This document shows, piece after piece, positions 27,907 through 36,618 of a stretch of DNA of 64,000 nt. Position numbers and translations under genes: made by a program. Source of the stretch: Tsuneonella dongtanensis (GTDB taxonomy: Bacteria; Pseudomonadota; Alphaproteobacteria; Sphingomonadales; Sphingomonadaceae); the NCBI RefSeq assembly GCF_001698205.1, contig NZ_CP016591.1, forward strand, positions 1,612,001-1,676,000, read 5' to 3'. The first letter of the stretch is position 1, and every line of letters starts with the position of its first letter. The notes under the pieces are model-generated. The model was not told the origin of the DNA and ran no database searches. It saw nothing but the letters and a program-made list of their open reading frames with translations.

Positions 27907-29067
27907 ATGACACTCGCACCCTACGCCGCCGATCCTGCCGCCAGCCGAGGGCGTGAGTTCGCGGAGAATAGAGAAGGTACCCGCGGCCCGCGCAGCGAAT
28001 TCCAGCGCGACCGTGACCGGATCGTGCATTCGATCGCTTTTCGCCGCCTCAAGGCCAAGACGCAGGTGTTTATCGCGCCGGACGGCGATCACTACCGCAC
28101 CCGGCTGACCCACAGTATCGAGGTCGCGCAGATCGGCCGCGTCATCGCCCGCGCGCTCGGCCTCGACGAGGACCTGACCGAGGCTTTGTGTCTCGCCCAC
28201 GACATCGGGCACCCGCCCTTCGGCCACGCCGGCGAGGAAGCGCTGCAGGAAGCGATGGCGACGCGCGGCGGCTTCGATCACAACGCCCACACGCTGCGCG
28301 TCCTGATGCGGCTCGAGAGTCCCTATTGCGACCACCCCGGCCTCAACCTGTCGTGGGACCTGCTCGAAGGCCTCGCCAAGCACAACGGGCCGGTCGCGAC
28401 GCCCAACTGGGCGCTCGCCGAACTCGACGAAACATTTCCGCTTGATCTCGGCGCATGGCCCAGCCTCGAGGCGCAGGTCGCCGCGATCGCCGACGACATC
28501 GCCTACGACAACCACGACATCGACGATGGCTTGCGCGCCGGGTTCCTGCTGCTCGACGACCTGCTCGAACTCGCGCCGATCGCCGACCAGTACCGCGCGA
28601 TCGAGGCGCGCTATCCGAACGCGAGCGTCGACCAGCGTCTGCGCGAACTCGTGCGCAGCCGGATCGGGCTGATGGTCAACGACGTGATCGAAACGACCCG
28701 TGCGAACGCGAAAGGCATGCGCAGCGTGGCGGACGTGCGTGCACACGAGGCGCCGCTTGCCGGTTTCTCGACGGGAATGGCGGAAGAGGAACGGGCGCTG
28801 AAGGCGTTCATGTACGAGCGCCTTTACTATCACCCCGAACAGCTCATGGCCGCCACTCGCGCCCGCGATGTCGTTTCCCGCCTGTTCGCCGCCTATGACC
28901 AGAACCCGGACTCCTTGCCGCAGGAATGGCGCGCGGCCTTGCCGAAGGACGAGCCGGAGCGCAGCCGGCACCTCGCGGACTTCATTGCCGGGATGACCGA
29001 CCGCTTCGCCATTCGCCAGTGTACCGCCATCTTCGGCCGCGAGCCCGAGGGGCTGCGGAATGTCTGA
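27907..29067 (+). CDS. dgt: dGTP triphosphohydrolase
   Basis: A 386-residue HD-superfamily enzyme that hydrolyses dNTPs to the nucleoside and tripolyphosphate. SRGREFAE with RSEFQRDRDRIVHS starts the fold. The HD metal site is built from RLTHSIEVAQ, AHDIGHPPFGHAGE and DDIAYDNHDIDDG. The length and lack of a long central insertion match the Thermus-like type 2 dGTPase found in alphaproteobacteria. It overlaps the next gene by eight bases. Confidence 0.9.
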   Translation: MTLAPYAADPAASRGREFAENREGTRGPRSEFQRDRDRIVHSIAFRRLKAKTQVFIAPDGDHYRTRLTHSIEVAQIGRVIARALGLDEDLTEALCLAHDIGHPPFGHAGEEALQEAMATRGGFDHNAHTLRVLMRLESPYCDHPGLNLSWDLLEGLAKHNGPVATPNWALAELDETFPLDLGAWPSLEAQVAAIADDIAYDNHDIDDGLRAGFLLLDDLLELAPIADQYRAIEARYPNASVDQRLRELVRSRIGLMVNDVIETTRANAKGMRSVADVRAHEAPLAGFSTGMAEEERALKAFMYERLYYHPEQLMAATRARDVVSRLFAAYDQNPDSLPQEWRAALPKDEPERSRHLADFIAGMTDRFAIRQCTAIFGREPEGLRNV

Positions 29068-29758
29068 TCCCCTGCGCATTGCGCTTGTCGGCTCCACCGG
29101 CCTGATCGGCGGAGAGATCATGAAGCTCGCCGTCGGGCGCGAGGATGTGCGGCTGGTCGCCATCGCCCGGCGTGAGGCGCCGCTGCCTGCCGGCGCGCGC
29201 ATGGAGATGTTCGTCGCCGATCCGACCAAGTGGGGAGAGGTCTTCGAGGCGATCCGCCCGACCGCGGTCATCTGCGCCCTGGGAACGACTTGGAAGAAGT
29301 CGGGACGCGACGAGGCGGCTTTCCGCGCGGTCGATCACGATCTCGTCATCGCCACTGCCCGTGCGGCCAAGGCGCAAGGGGTGGAGCGGTTCGTGACGGT
29401 CAGTTCGGCAGGCGCCGATGCCTTGTCCAAAAATCGCTACCTTCGCACCAAGGGAGAGGTCGAGCGGGAGTTGGCGGCAATCCGCTTCAAGCGGCTCGAC
29501 GTGCTGCGGCCCGGCCTCCTGAAGGGACGACGCACCGGTGACCTGCGGGCCGCCGAGCGGATCGCCATTATGCTCAGCCCGCTTGCCGACATGGCGATGC
29601 AGGGGAAGTATCGCGCTTACCGCTCGATCAAGGCGGAACTGGTGGCCAAGGCGGCCATGGCGCTGGCGATGCGCAAGGCGGCAGGTCGGTTCGTCCACGA
29701 CAATGACGCCATACTGCGCGCGGCAGCGAGCCTGTCGCTGGTGCATCTCGACGAGTGA
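29060..29758 (+). CDS. NAD(P)H-binding Rossmann protein (NmrA/atypical SDR type)
   Basis: A 232-residue protein. LVGSTGLIGGEI is a dinucleotide loop of the atypical SDR/NmrA kind, followed by ALGTTWKKSG and VTVSSAGAD. The helix LRTKGEVERELAAI and LRPGLLKGRR are shared with the HTATIP2/TIP30-like oxidoreductases. No complete YxxxK is evident. Substrate unknown. It overlaps dgt, so the two are co-translated. Confidence 0.78.
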   Translation: MSDPLRIALVGSTGLIGGEIMKLAVGREDVRLVAIARREAPLPAGARMEMFVADPTKWGEVFEAIRPTAVICALGTTWKKSGRDEAAFRAVDHDLVIATARAAKAQGVERFVTVSSAGADALSKNRYLRTKGEVERELAAIRFKRLDVLRPGLLKGRRTGDLRAAERIAIMLSPLADMAMQGKYRAYRSIKAELVAKAAMALAMRKAAGRFVHDNDAILRAAASLSLVHLDE

Positions 29759-29794
29759 TCACATTTTGATGTCGCAATCACATTAGGATGTGAT
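29758..29794. repeat. Inverted repeats directly upstream of ribB (candidate operator)
   Basis: ATCACAT (29777-29783), a TAGG spacer and ATGTGAT (29788-29794) form a perfect inverted repeat. A second ATCACAT lies 19 bp upstream (29758-29764), followed at the same spacing by a partial second arm, ATGT. The pair ends 12 bp before the ribB start and overlaps the end of the previous gene. Confidence 0.6.
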
Positions 29795-29806
29795 ATTGCG
29801 AGTCGC

Positions 29807-31093
29807 ATGAACCAGACCATCGACCGCGTACGCGAGCTTGTCGCCGAAAACCGCATGAGCCGCGCCGCGCTGGCCAGAGCCGCAGGCCTGCATGCAAATT
29901 CGCTGCGCGATTGCCTCGAAGACAGCTGGAATCCCACCGCGGACACACTCGGCAAGCTCGACGTGTTCCTCTCCGCCAACGACGAGCGTCCGGTGATCGT
30001 ATCCGCCGAAGAGATCATCGACGAGGCTCGCAACGGCCGTATGTTCATCCTGGTCGACGACGAGGATCGCGAGAACGAGGGTGACCTGATCATCCCGGCG
30101 CAGATGGCGACGCCCAACGCGATCAATTTCATGGCGCGGCACGGTCGCGGGCTGATCTGCCTTGCGATGACCCGCCAGCGGGTCGACCAGCTCGGTCTCG
30201 ACCTCATGAGCCGCAACAATCGCACGCGGCACGAGACGGCATTCACGACTTCAATCGAGGCGCGTGAGGGTGTTTCGACGGGCATTTCCGCCGCCGACCG
30301 CGCGCGCACCGTTTCGGTGGCGATCGACGGCACCAAGACTCGCGACGACATCGTCACCCCCGGCCACGTCTTCCCGCTGGTAGCCCGCGATGGCGGAGTG
30401 CTGGTGCGTGCGGGCCATACCGAGGCTGCGGTGGACATCAGCCGCCTTGCCGGGCTCAACCCCTCGGGCGTGATCTGCGAGATCATGAACGAGGACGGCA
30501 CAATGGCGCGCCTCGGCGACCTCGTCCGGTTCGCCCGGCTGCACGATCTCAAGATCGGGACGATTCGCGACCTCATCGCCTATCGCCGGCAGCACGACCA
30601 TCTGCTGGAACGGCGCGCCGAGCGTCGGTTCGCGAGCCGTTGGGGCGGGGAGTGGCAGGCTGTCGCATTCTTCAACAAGGCTACCGGCGAGGAGACGCTG
30701 GCGCTGGTCAAGGGTGCAGTGCGGGCGGACCAGCCCACGCTCGTGCGGATGCACAGCCTCTCCCTGTTCCCCGATGTCTTCGGCGAGGAGAACCTGCGGG
30801 GCGGCATGGTCGAACGCGCCATGCAGATCATCGGCGAGGAAGGCGCGGGTGTGATCGTGCTGATCAACCGGCCCACGGCCGAATACGTCAGCGCCTCGAT
30901 CCGCATGGGCCAGCTTGGCCAGCAGAGCCCCTCGGTGCTGCCGTCGAGCGAGCAGCGCGACTATGGCGGCGGGGCGCAGATCCTGGCCGAGCTGGGCGTG
31001 CACGACATGGTGCTGCTGACCAACACCGAGCATTCGCTGGTTGCGCTCGAAGGGTACGGCCTGAGCATCGTGGGCCAGCGGTCGCTGACCTAG
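29807..31093 (+). CDS. ribB: 3,4-dihydroxy-2-butanone 4-phosphate synthase with N-terminal HTH and degenerate GTP cyclohydrolase II domain
   Basis: A 428-residue three-part protein of riboflavin synthesis. Residues 18-55 read as a helix-turn-helix (MSRAALARAAGLHANSLR). Residues 64-262 are the RibB domain, with metal-binding DDEDRENEGD (84-93), TPGHVFPL and RAGHTEAAVDI. From about 272 the sequence follows GTP cyclohydrolase II. However, HSLSLFPDVF (316-325) and ENLRGG (328-333) replace the zinc-binding Cys motifs, so that domain should be inactive. DHBP synthesis from ribulose 5-phosphate should be intact. Its stop shares CTAG with ruvX. Confidence 0.9.
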   Translation: MNQTIDRVRELVAENRMSRAALARAAGLHANSLRDCLEDSWNPTADTLGKLDVFLSANDERPVIVSAEEIIDEARNGRMFILVDDEDRENEGDLIIPAQMATPNAINFMARHGRGLICLAMTRQRVDQLGLDLMSRNNRTRHETAFTTSIEAREGVSTGISAADRARTVSVAIDGTKTRDDIVTPGHVFPLVARDGGVLVRAGHTEAAVDISRLAGLNPSGVICEIMNEDGTMARLGDLVRFARLHDLKIGTIRDLIAYRRQHDHLLERRAERRFASRWGGEWQAVAFFNKATGEETLALVKGAVRADQPTLVRMHSLSLFPDVFGEENLRGGMVERAMQIIGEEGAGVIVLINRPTAEYVSASIRMGQLGQQSPSVLPSSEQRDYGGGAQILAELGVHDMVLLTNTEHSLVALEGYGLSIVGQRSLT

Positions 31094-31575
31094 AAGCCGC
31101 TACCCGAAAGCGCGTCGATCGCCGCCTGGAGGATCACCGCCGCTGCGTGCGCGTCGATCCGCTCCTTGCGCTTGCCGCGGCTCATGTCCTGTTCGATGAG
31201 CGCGCGTTCGGCGCTCGCGGTCGACCAGCGTTCGTCCCATAGCAGGATCGGCAGGCCGAGCGCTGCGGACAGGTTGCGGGCATAGGCGCGACTTGCCTGC
31301 GCCCGCGGGCCCTCGCTGCCGTCCATGTTGCGCGGCAGGCCGATCACGATGCCGCGAACCGTTCTCTCCCGCGCCAGCGCGGAAAGAAGTTCGCGGTCGC
31401 GCCCGAACTTGCCCCGCTCGAGCGTCTTGTGTGCGCTGGCGAAGCGCCAGCCCGCGTCGCACAGCGCGGTGCCGATGGTCTTGGTGCCGAGGTCGAGCGC
31501 GAGCAGGGCTCCGCCGTCGGGCAGGGCCGCGGCATAGTCGCGCGCGCTGTCGGTGATCAGCGGGGCGGGGTCCAT
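31090..31575 (-). CDS. ruvX: Holliday junction resolvase-like protein YqgF/RuvX
   Basis: A 161-residue RNase H-fold protein. ALLALDLGTKTIG places the first catalytic Asp at 28; IVIGLPRNMDGSEG and LLWDERWSTASAER are the other two family motifs, and DAHAAAVILQ supplies the last acidic residue. YqgF proteins have been implicated in pre-16S rRNA 5'-end processing and in Holliday junction cleavage. It overlaps the DUF3089 gene by 19 bp at its start and ends on the ribB stop. Confidence 0.88.
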   Translation of the reverse strand: MDPAPLITDSARDYAAALPDGGALLALDLGTKTIGTALCDAGWRFASAHKTLERGKFGRDRELLSALARERTVRGIVIGLPRNMDGSEGPRAQASRAYARNLSAALGLPILLWDERWSTASAERALIEQDMSRGKRKERIDAHAAAVILQAAIDALSGSGF

Positions 31576-32711
31576 GCCGAAACCCGGCGCCGCACGTCCT
31601 CCCGCAGGTTCGCCCAGAACAACGGGATGTCGTAGACATGGTAGTTGTTGCCTGGGAGTACGGCATCACCCATTTCGGGCGGGGCACCGATCAGCAGCAG
31701 CCCGCGATCGTCGCAACGGGCGGGCGCGTAGCCCCGGATGAGCGAGCCATGTGACAGGTCGCCGTTCGGCACCAGGGCGCCCAGGTTTGCGCCCGCGTCG
31801 GCAGAGCCGCCGATCCCGCCGGTGAGCGGATTGGAGCAGAGGAACGCGCTATCGCCGCGCAGCTGGCCATCGAAACCCTTCGATTCGCTGTAGGATTCCA
31901 GCAGCGGTCCCGGATCGGCGGGCTCGGCAAAGGTCGACCAGCTCATCACGCAGCCGGCCTGTTCGGCGGTCGCACAGGCGGGGAGACCGAGCGCGGGCAG
32001 GTCGTGCTCCAGCGAGATCGGCCAGCCGACCGCGTAGACCGCCGCCACCCGTGTCGCGAGCGGCTTGCCCGCGACTTCCTCGCGCAGGAGGCGCAGGAGA
32101 TGCAGCGAGCCCTGGCTATGGCCCGCCAGCACGATCGGGTCGTCGGGATCGACACTGGCGAGGAACACGCGGAACGCATCGCGCACGTCGCGGTAGGCCG
32201 CATCGATCGCCTTGGTCGCTTCGGGACTTTCGGCGAGGAACGCGCCGAATGTCGCCTGCCGGTACTTGGGCGCCCAGATCTCGCTCGACTGGTTGAACGG
32301 GCTCGCCATTCCGCGGGCATAGATGCGCGCAATGCGATTGGCCTCCGCATCGTCGAGCGGGGCGTTCCAGCGGTTCCTGTCGAGGAAGCTGGTTGGATGC
32401 ACGAAGAACACCGCGAATTCGCGCGGTTTCTCTTCCTCAGGATCGGCCGGGGTCGGAAGGAGCGAGCGGTCGTTTTCGTCCTCGAAGGCGGGCTGCCAGC
32501 GCGCGGGGTCGTTCACGCCCATCCCGGGGCGCGACAGCCACATCGCCGGATCCTGATACGCATTGGCGGCCAGCGGCGACTGCTCCACGAACTCTGCCGA
32601 AGGAACGAATGCGAGCCGGGTCAGCTGCTGCGACCAGATAGCCAGCGCAAAGGCGCCGGCGATCACGACGACGATGCAGAACGCGACGAAATAGAGAAAC
32701 TTGCGGGCCAT
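31557..32711 (-). CDS. DUF3089 protein (lipase-like alpha/beta hydrolase, membrane-anchored)
   Basis: A 384-residue protein with one N-terminal transmembrane helix (residues 5-26), then a DUF3089 domain. AVFFVHPTSFLD and YARGMASPFNQSS are family hallmarks, and VLAGHSQGSLH is the nucleophile elbow. NNYHVYDIPLFWANLREDV forms the C-terminal segment with the likely catalytic His. The domain should face the periplasm. Substrate unknown. Its ATG overlaps the stop of the AI-2E transporter gene by one base, and it overlaps ruvX. Confidence 0.85.
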   Translation of the reverse strand: MARKFLYFVAFCIVVVIAGAFALAIWSQQLTRLAFVPSAEFVEQSPLAANAYQDPAMWLSRPGMGVNDPARWQPAFEDENDRSLLPTPADPEEEKPREFAVFFVHPTSFLDRNRWNAPLDDAEANRIARIYARGMASPFNQSSEIWAPKYRQATFGAFLAESPEATKAIDAAYRDVRDAFRVFLASVDPDDPIVLAGHSQGSLHLLRLLREEVAGKPLATRVAAVYAVGWPISLEHDLPALGLPACATAEQAGCVMSWSTFAEPADPGPLLESYSESKGFDGQLRGDSAFLCSNPLTGGIGGSADAGANLGALVPNGDLSHGSLIRGYAPARCDDRGLLLIGAPPEMGDAVLPGNNYHVYDIPLFWANLREDVRRRVSAWTPPR

Positions 32712-33835
32712 CAGGCGATCGCCGCTTCCGCTCCATCAGCAGACGAGGCTTCACCCTCGTCGTCTTCCTCGAGCCTGTGCGAGCGACGCTCCAGCGCGAC
32801 CTTGATCATCGCGAGCATGGGATCGGCGAAGGTCAGCCCGAGAACGCCGAACAGCACGCCCATGATCAGCTGGAAGCCGAGAACCAGCGCCGGCGCGAGA
32901 TCGACCGTCTTCTTGGCGATCATCGGCACGAGCACGTAGCCGTCGAAATTCTGCACCGCGAGATAGATCCCGATCGTCCACAGGCCCATCTCGGTCCCGC
33001 CCGAGAAGCCGACCAGGACCATCAGGACGCCCGAGATGATCGCCCCGATATTGGGAATGAAGGCGAGGATGCCGGTGATGAGGCCCAGCAGCGCCGCCAT
33101 CGGCACCCCGACGAGCGTGAGCGCGACGTAGGTGAAGATGCCTTCCGCGAACATGCCCAGAAGCCGGCCCGCGAGCAGTCGCCGCATGGTGTAGGCCATA
33201 TGGCTGAGCGTGTCGGCGAGATCGTCGCGCTTGGTTTCCGGCACCATCCACGAAAGACCGCGCTCGTACGGACGCGGATCGATCGCAAGGTAGATGCCGA
33301 TGATGACGATCAGCAGAAGTGTCGTCAGCGCGCCGAAAACGCCCCCGATGGCACGGGTGACGGTCCCGACTCCGCTGACGAGGCTGCCAGCGATGCCCTG
33401 GATATCGTCCTGGCTGATCGCGACGCCTTTAGACCGGAGCCATGCAACCGCCTTGGCCGCCTGCTCGGTAATGAGCGCCGGGAACTGGGCCGCCTGCTCC
33501 GCGATCTGCGACCCGGCGAACATGACCAGCCACACGGTGAACAATGTTCCCAGCAGCAGCACGATGGCGACGCACCAGCCGCGCCCGATAGGAAGAAACC
33601 GACCGAGCAGGCGCGCGCCGCCGTCGAGCATGGCCGCGAAAACCAGCGCCCCGAAAATCACCAGCAGCGACTGCGCCAGGTAGACCGCGAGCACGGCCAG
33701 CCCGATCACCCCGGCCCAGATCGCCGCGCGATTGGCCTCGAGGCGAAGAGCCGGGTTGGCGATTCGCGTGGGACTGGCGCCGACGTCGCCCTCCGCGTGC
33801 GGGTGGCTGTGCTCGTGCGGCGCGGTGTCGCTCAT
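32711..33835 (-). CDS. AI-2E family transporter (PerM-like)
   Basis: A 374-residue polytopic membrane protein. The start at 33835 is chosen because it overlaps the lepB stop as ATGA; the longer frame adds 15 residues inside lepB. A His-rich N-terminus (HEHSHPHAEGD) precedes about seven to eight helices. FIPNIGAIISGVLMVLVGF and GYVLVPMIAKKTVDLAPALV are the conserved family parts. Relatives export autoinducer-2 or act as Na+(Li+)/H+ antiporters; which applies here is unknown. It is in the pyrE-to-ruvX run. Confidence 0.85.
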   Translation of the reverse strand: MSDTAPHEHSHPHAEGDVGASPTRIANPALRLEANRAAIWAGVIGLAVLAVYLAQSLLVIFGALVFAAMLDGGARLLGRFLPIGRGWCVAIVLLLGTLFTVWLVMFAGSQIAEQAAQFPALITEQAAKAVAWLRSKGVAISQDDIQGIAGSLVSGVGTVTRAIGGVFGALTTLLLIVIIGIYLAIDPRPYERGLSWMVPETKRDDLADTLSHMAYTMRRLLAGRLLGMFAEGIFTYVALTLVGVPMAALLGLITGILAFIPNIGAIISGVLMVLVGFSGGTEMGLWTIGIYLAVQNFDGYVLVPMIAKKTVDLAPALVLGFQLIMGVLFGVLGLTFADPMLAMIKVALERRSHRLEEDDEGEASSADGAEAAIA

Positions 33836-34713
33836 TCGCCCGTCGTCCCCTTTGCGATGGCCGGACGCAAAGTGGACCATGCACGGCCTTCACGCAAGGA
33901 ACTCCACCATGTCAGGGGGTTGAGCGTCGTCGTGCCGTCGAGCGAGAAGGTTATGAACTCGGCGCGGCCGCCGACATTCTCGAGCGGGACCGGCCCGCCG
34001 AGGCCGCTCTCCCAGGTTTCCGCGCGGCTGTCGGCCGAATGGTCGCGGTTGTCGCCCATCAGGAATACGTGACCCTTGGGCACCGAAATTTCGGGCATGT
34101 CGTCGAGCGGCTGCTGGCGGTGGTCGACGATCCGGTAGGTCGCACCGTTGGGGAGCGTCTCGCGCCGGGCGGGGACTTCGTAGTAATCCTTGCCGTCGGG
34201 CGAGCGGACGCGGAAGCCCTCGAAGTAATCGAGGCACGGGGTGCCGTTGCAGACCTGCGAATCGACCGGGATTCGGATATCGGGCTCGACCTTCTGCGGC
34301 ACCGGCTTGCCGTTGAGAACGATCTGGCCGTTGACCACCGCGATCCGGTCGCCGGGCAGGGCGACCACGCGCTTGATGTAGTCCTCGTCGCGCGTCGGCG
34401 GCACGGCGATGACGATGTCGCCATACTCGGGGGTCGATCCCAGGATGCGCCAGTCGCCGCGCGGCAGGACGTGGAACGAGGCCGAGACCCAGCTCCAGCC
34501 ATAGGGATACTTCGAGACCACCAGCCTGTCGCCGACCATCAGGTTGGGCACCATCGAGGTCGATGGGATGTAGAAAGGCTTGGCGACCAGGCTGTGGAAC
34601 GCCAGCACGGCGAGCAGCATAAGGCCCAGGCCGCGCAGTTCGGCCAGCCAGTCTATCTTTTCGCGCTTCTTGTCGGAGGTGCTCAAGGGGTTGATTTCGC
34701 TTAAGGAGGTCAT
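33832..34713 (-). CDS. lepB: Signal peptidase I
   Basis: A 293-residue type I signal peptidase. One transmembrane helix (about residues 28-46) leads into box [10 protein letters not shown] with catalytic Ser53. [12 protein letters not shown] contains the general base Lys114, and the later [11 protein letters not shown] is box E. The start at 34713 overlaps the acpS stop as ATGA. An insertion with two Cys ([12 protein letters not shown]) could form a disulphide in the periplasmic domain. It cleaves signal peptides of exported proteins at the outer face of the inner membrane. Confidence 0.92.
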   Translation of the reverse strand: MTSLSEINPLSTSDKKREKIDWLAELRGLGLMLLAVLAFHSLVAKPFYIPSTSMVPNLMVGDRLVVSKYPYGWSWVSASFHVLPRGDWRILGSTPEYGDIVIAVPPTRDEDYIKRVVALPGDRIAVVNGQIVLNGKPVPQKVEPDIRIPVDSQVCNGTPCLDYFEGFRVRSPDGKDYYEVPARRETLPNGATYRIVDHRQQPLDDMPEISVPKGHVFLMGDNRDHSADSRAETWESGLGGPVPLENVGGRAEFITFSLDGTTTLNPLTWWSSLREGRAWSTLRPAIAKGTTGE

Positions 34714-35111
34714 CGGGGTAGGGCCTCGATCACGACGAAGGCCTGCGCCCATGGATGGTCGTCGGTTAGGGTGAGATGAATACGCGCCTCATGGCCGTCC
34801 GGCACCAATTCGGCAAGCCGCTTGGCGGCCCCGCCAGTCAGCGCGAGGGTGGGCGCGCCCGAGGGGGCGTTCACGACGCCGATGTCCTTGTGGAACACGC
34901 CCCGCCTGAACCCCGTGCCGACCGCCTTGGCATAGGCTTCCTTGGCCGCCCAGCGCTTCGCGAAGGTGCCCACGCGGGTAAAGGGGCGCTTGGCCGCCTT
35001 GGCCCGCTCGACATCGGTGAAGCAGCGCGCCTCGAACTTCTCGCCCCACCGCTCGAGCGAGTTGGCGATGCGGTCCATGTTGGTGAGGTCGCTGCCAAGG
35101 CCGATGATCAC
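34710..35111 (-). CDS. acpS: Holo-[acyl-carrier-protein] synthase
   Basis: A 133-residue phosphopantetheinyl transferase that activates ACP from Co[13 protein letters not shown] gives the metal-binding Asp8, and [14 protein letters not shown] gives the conserved Glu of the second motif. The family is usually about 120-135 residues. It lies between pdxJ (10 bp upstream) and lepB (four-base overlap), the conserved alphaproteobacterial order pyrE-pdxJ-acpS-lepB. Confidence 0.92.
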   Translation of the reverse strand: MIIGLGSDLTNMDRIANSLERWGEKFEARCFTDVERAKAAKRPFTRVGTFAKRWAAKEAYAKAVGTGFRRGVFHKDIGVVNAPSGAPTLALTGGAAKRLAELVPDGHEARIHLTLTDDHPWAQAFVVIEALPR

Positions 35112-35121
35112 CGCATGCCCC

Positions 35122-35850
35122 TCATCGCGCCAGGTCCATCAGCTCCCGCATCCGCACCACCGCCGCCTCGAGCCCGACGAACACCGCTTCGCCGACGAGG
35201 TAGTGGCCGATGTTGAGCTCGGCGAGCTGGGGGATGGCGGCTACGGCCAAGACGTTGTCGTAAGTCAGGCCGTGGCCGGCGTGGGGCTCGATCCCGTTCT
35301 TGGCGGCGAGGGCGGCCATGTCGGCAAGCCGCCGCAGTTCGCCCTCAACCTGCTCACCCGTCGCGTGGGCGTATTCGCCCGTGTGCAGTTCCACCACCGG
35401 CGCACCGAGAAGTAGCGCGGCCTCGATCTGGCGCTCTTCGGGGGCGATGAAGAGGCTGACGCGGATGCCCGCGTCTGCCAGGCGGCTGACGATCGGGGCG
35501 AGCCGATTGTGCTGCCCCGCGGCGTCGAGCCCGCCTTCGGTCGTGCGCTCCTCGCGCCGTTCGGGCACGATGCACGCGGCGTGCGGTCTGTGGCGCAGCG
35601 CGATCTCGAGCATCTCGTCGGTCGCGGCCATTTCCAGGTTGAGCGGCAAGTCGGTCGCCGCCTGGATACGGGCGAGGTCGTCGTCGCGGATGTGGCGGCG
35701 GTCTTCACGCAGATGCGCGGTGATCCCGTCGCCGCCGCAGCGTGCGACGATCTCCGCCGCGCGCACCGGGTCGGGGTGGTCGCCGCCGCGCGCGTTGCGG
35801 ATCGTCGCCACGTGGTCGATGTTGACGCCGAGACGGAGACGCTGGGTCAA
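35122..35850 (-). CDS. pdxJ: Pyridoxine 5'-phosphate synthase
   Basis: A 242-residue TIM-barrel enzyme making pyridoxine 5'-phosphate from deoxyxylulose 5-phosphate and 3-amino-2-oxopropyl phosphate. [17 protein letters not shown] begins the barrel; [13 protein letters not shown] and VELHTGEYA carry active-site residues, and AGHGLTYDN is the phosphate loop. I use a TTG start at 35850, giving [15 protein letters not shown], because the longer ATG frame would overlap pyrE by about 70 bp. Family N-termini begin at this point. Confidence 0.88.
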   Translation of the reverse strand: MTQRLRLGVNIDHVATIRNARGGDHPDPVRAAEIVARCGGDGITAHLREDRRHIRDDDLARIQAATDLPLNLEMAATDEMLEIALRHRPHAACIVPERREERTTEGGLDAAGQHNRLAPIVSRLADAGIRVSLFIAPEERQIEAALLLGAPVVELHTGEYAHATGEQVEGELRRLADMAALAAKNGIEPHAGHGLTYDNVLAVAAIPQLAELNIGHYLVGEAVFVGLEAAVVRMRELMDLAR

Positions 35851-35851
35851 T

Positions 35852-36430
35852 TTATTTGCGGCTCCCCGGCTTGGACACCGGAATCGCGGCGAGTTCAGGG
35901 GGAACTTCGTCTTCGGCATAGCTGGGAAAGTTGATGTCGATCAGCGGGTAGAACGGCACGCCCAGATCGACCGTCCCGTTCGAGCGGTCGACCAGTGCCG
36001 CCTCGGCAATGACCTCGCCGCCTTCCCGGCCGACCGCGGCGATGGCTTCGCGGCTGGAAAGCCCCGTGGTGACGACGTCCTCGACCATCAGGACTTTCGC
36101 GCCCGGCTCCAGCCGGAAACCGCGACGCAGTTCGAACGTGCCTTCGGGGCGCTCGAGGAACACGGCGTCCTTGCCGAGTGCGCGGCCCATCTCGTGCCCG
36201 ATGATGAGGCCGCCCATCGCGGGACTGACGACAACGTCGATCTGGCTTCTGAGATCGCGCGGCAGCTTCTGCGCGAGCGCGATGGCGAGCCGCCCGGCGC
36301 GGTCGGGGTTCATCAGCACCCGGGCGCACTGCAGGTAGTGCGCGCTGTGCCGTCCGCTTGACAGCTTGAAGTGCCCTTCCAGCAGGGCATCGCAGCTACG
36401 GAATTCGTGCAGGACTTCTTCGTCGGTCAT
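35852..36430 (-). CDS. pyrE: Orotate phosphoribosyltransferase
   Basis: A 192-residue type I phosphoribosyltransferase converting orotate and PRPP to [12 protein letters not shown] begins the substrate site, [14 protein letters not shown] is the hood contact, and the PRPP loop is [14 protein letters not shown]. The ATG at 36430 ([10 protein letters not shown]) is the normal family start; a longer frame adds 24 Pro-rich residues. It is the first gene of the minus-strand run and is divergent from the cox operon. Confidence 0.9.
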   Translation of the reverse strand: MTDEEVLHEFRSCDALLEGHFKLSSGRHSAHYLQCARVLMNPDRAGRLAIALAQKLPRDLRSQIDVVVSPAMGGLIIGHEMGRALGKDAVFLERPEGTFELRRGFRLEPGAKVLMVEDVVTTGLSSREAIAAVGREGGEVIAEAALVDRSNGTVDLGVPFYPLIDINFPSYAEDEVPPELAAIPVSKPGSRK

Positions 36431-36493
36431 CGGCGGATCGTGCGGGCTCGGTTGAGGGTGGGGAAAGGCGGGCAAAAATCTCCCTAGAAGCGC

Positions 36494-36522
36494 TTGAGGC
36501 ATGGGGCAAGCGCGCGTATAGG
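36494..36522 (+). promoter_or_regulatory. Probable promoter of the cox operon
   Basis: TTGAGG (36494-36499) and TATAGG (36517-36522) are separated by 17 bp. They lie about 97 bp before the ctaC ATG in the region between divergent pyrE and ctaC. Confidence 0.5.
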
Positions 36523-36618
36523 CCCGCCCAAACCCCCGTCAGCGGGGTTCATCCGGCCTGCCATGAGGGCGGAAAACCGGGCACCAAGAACAGGCATAAG
36601 ACGGAAAGCTTCGCACCG

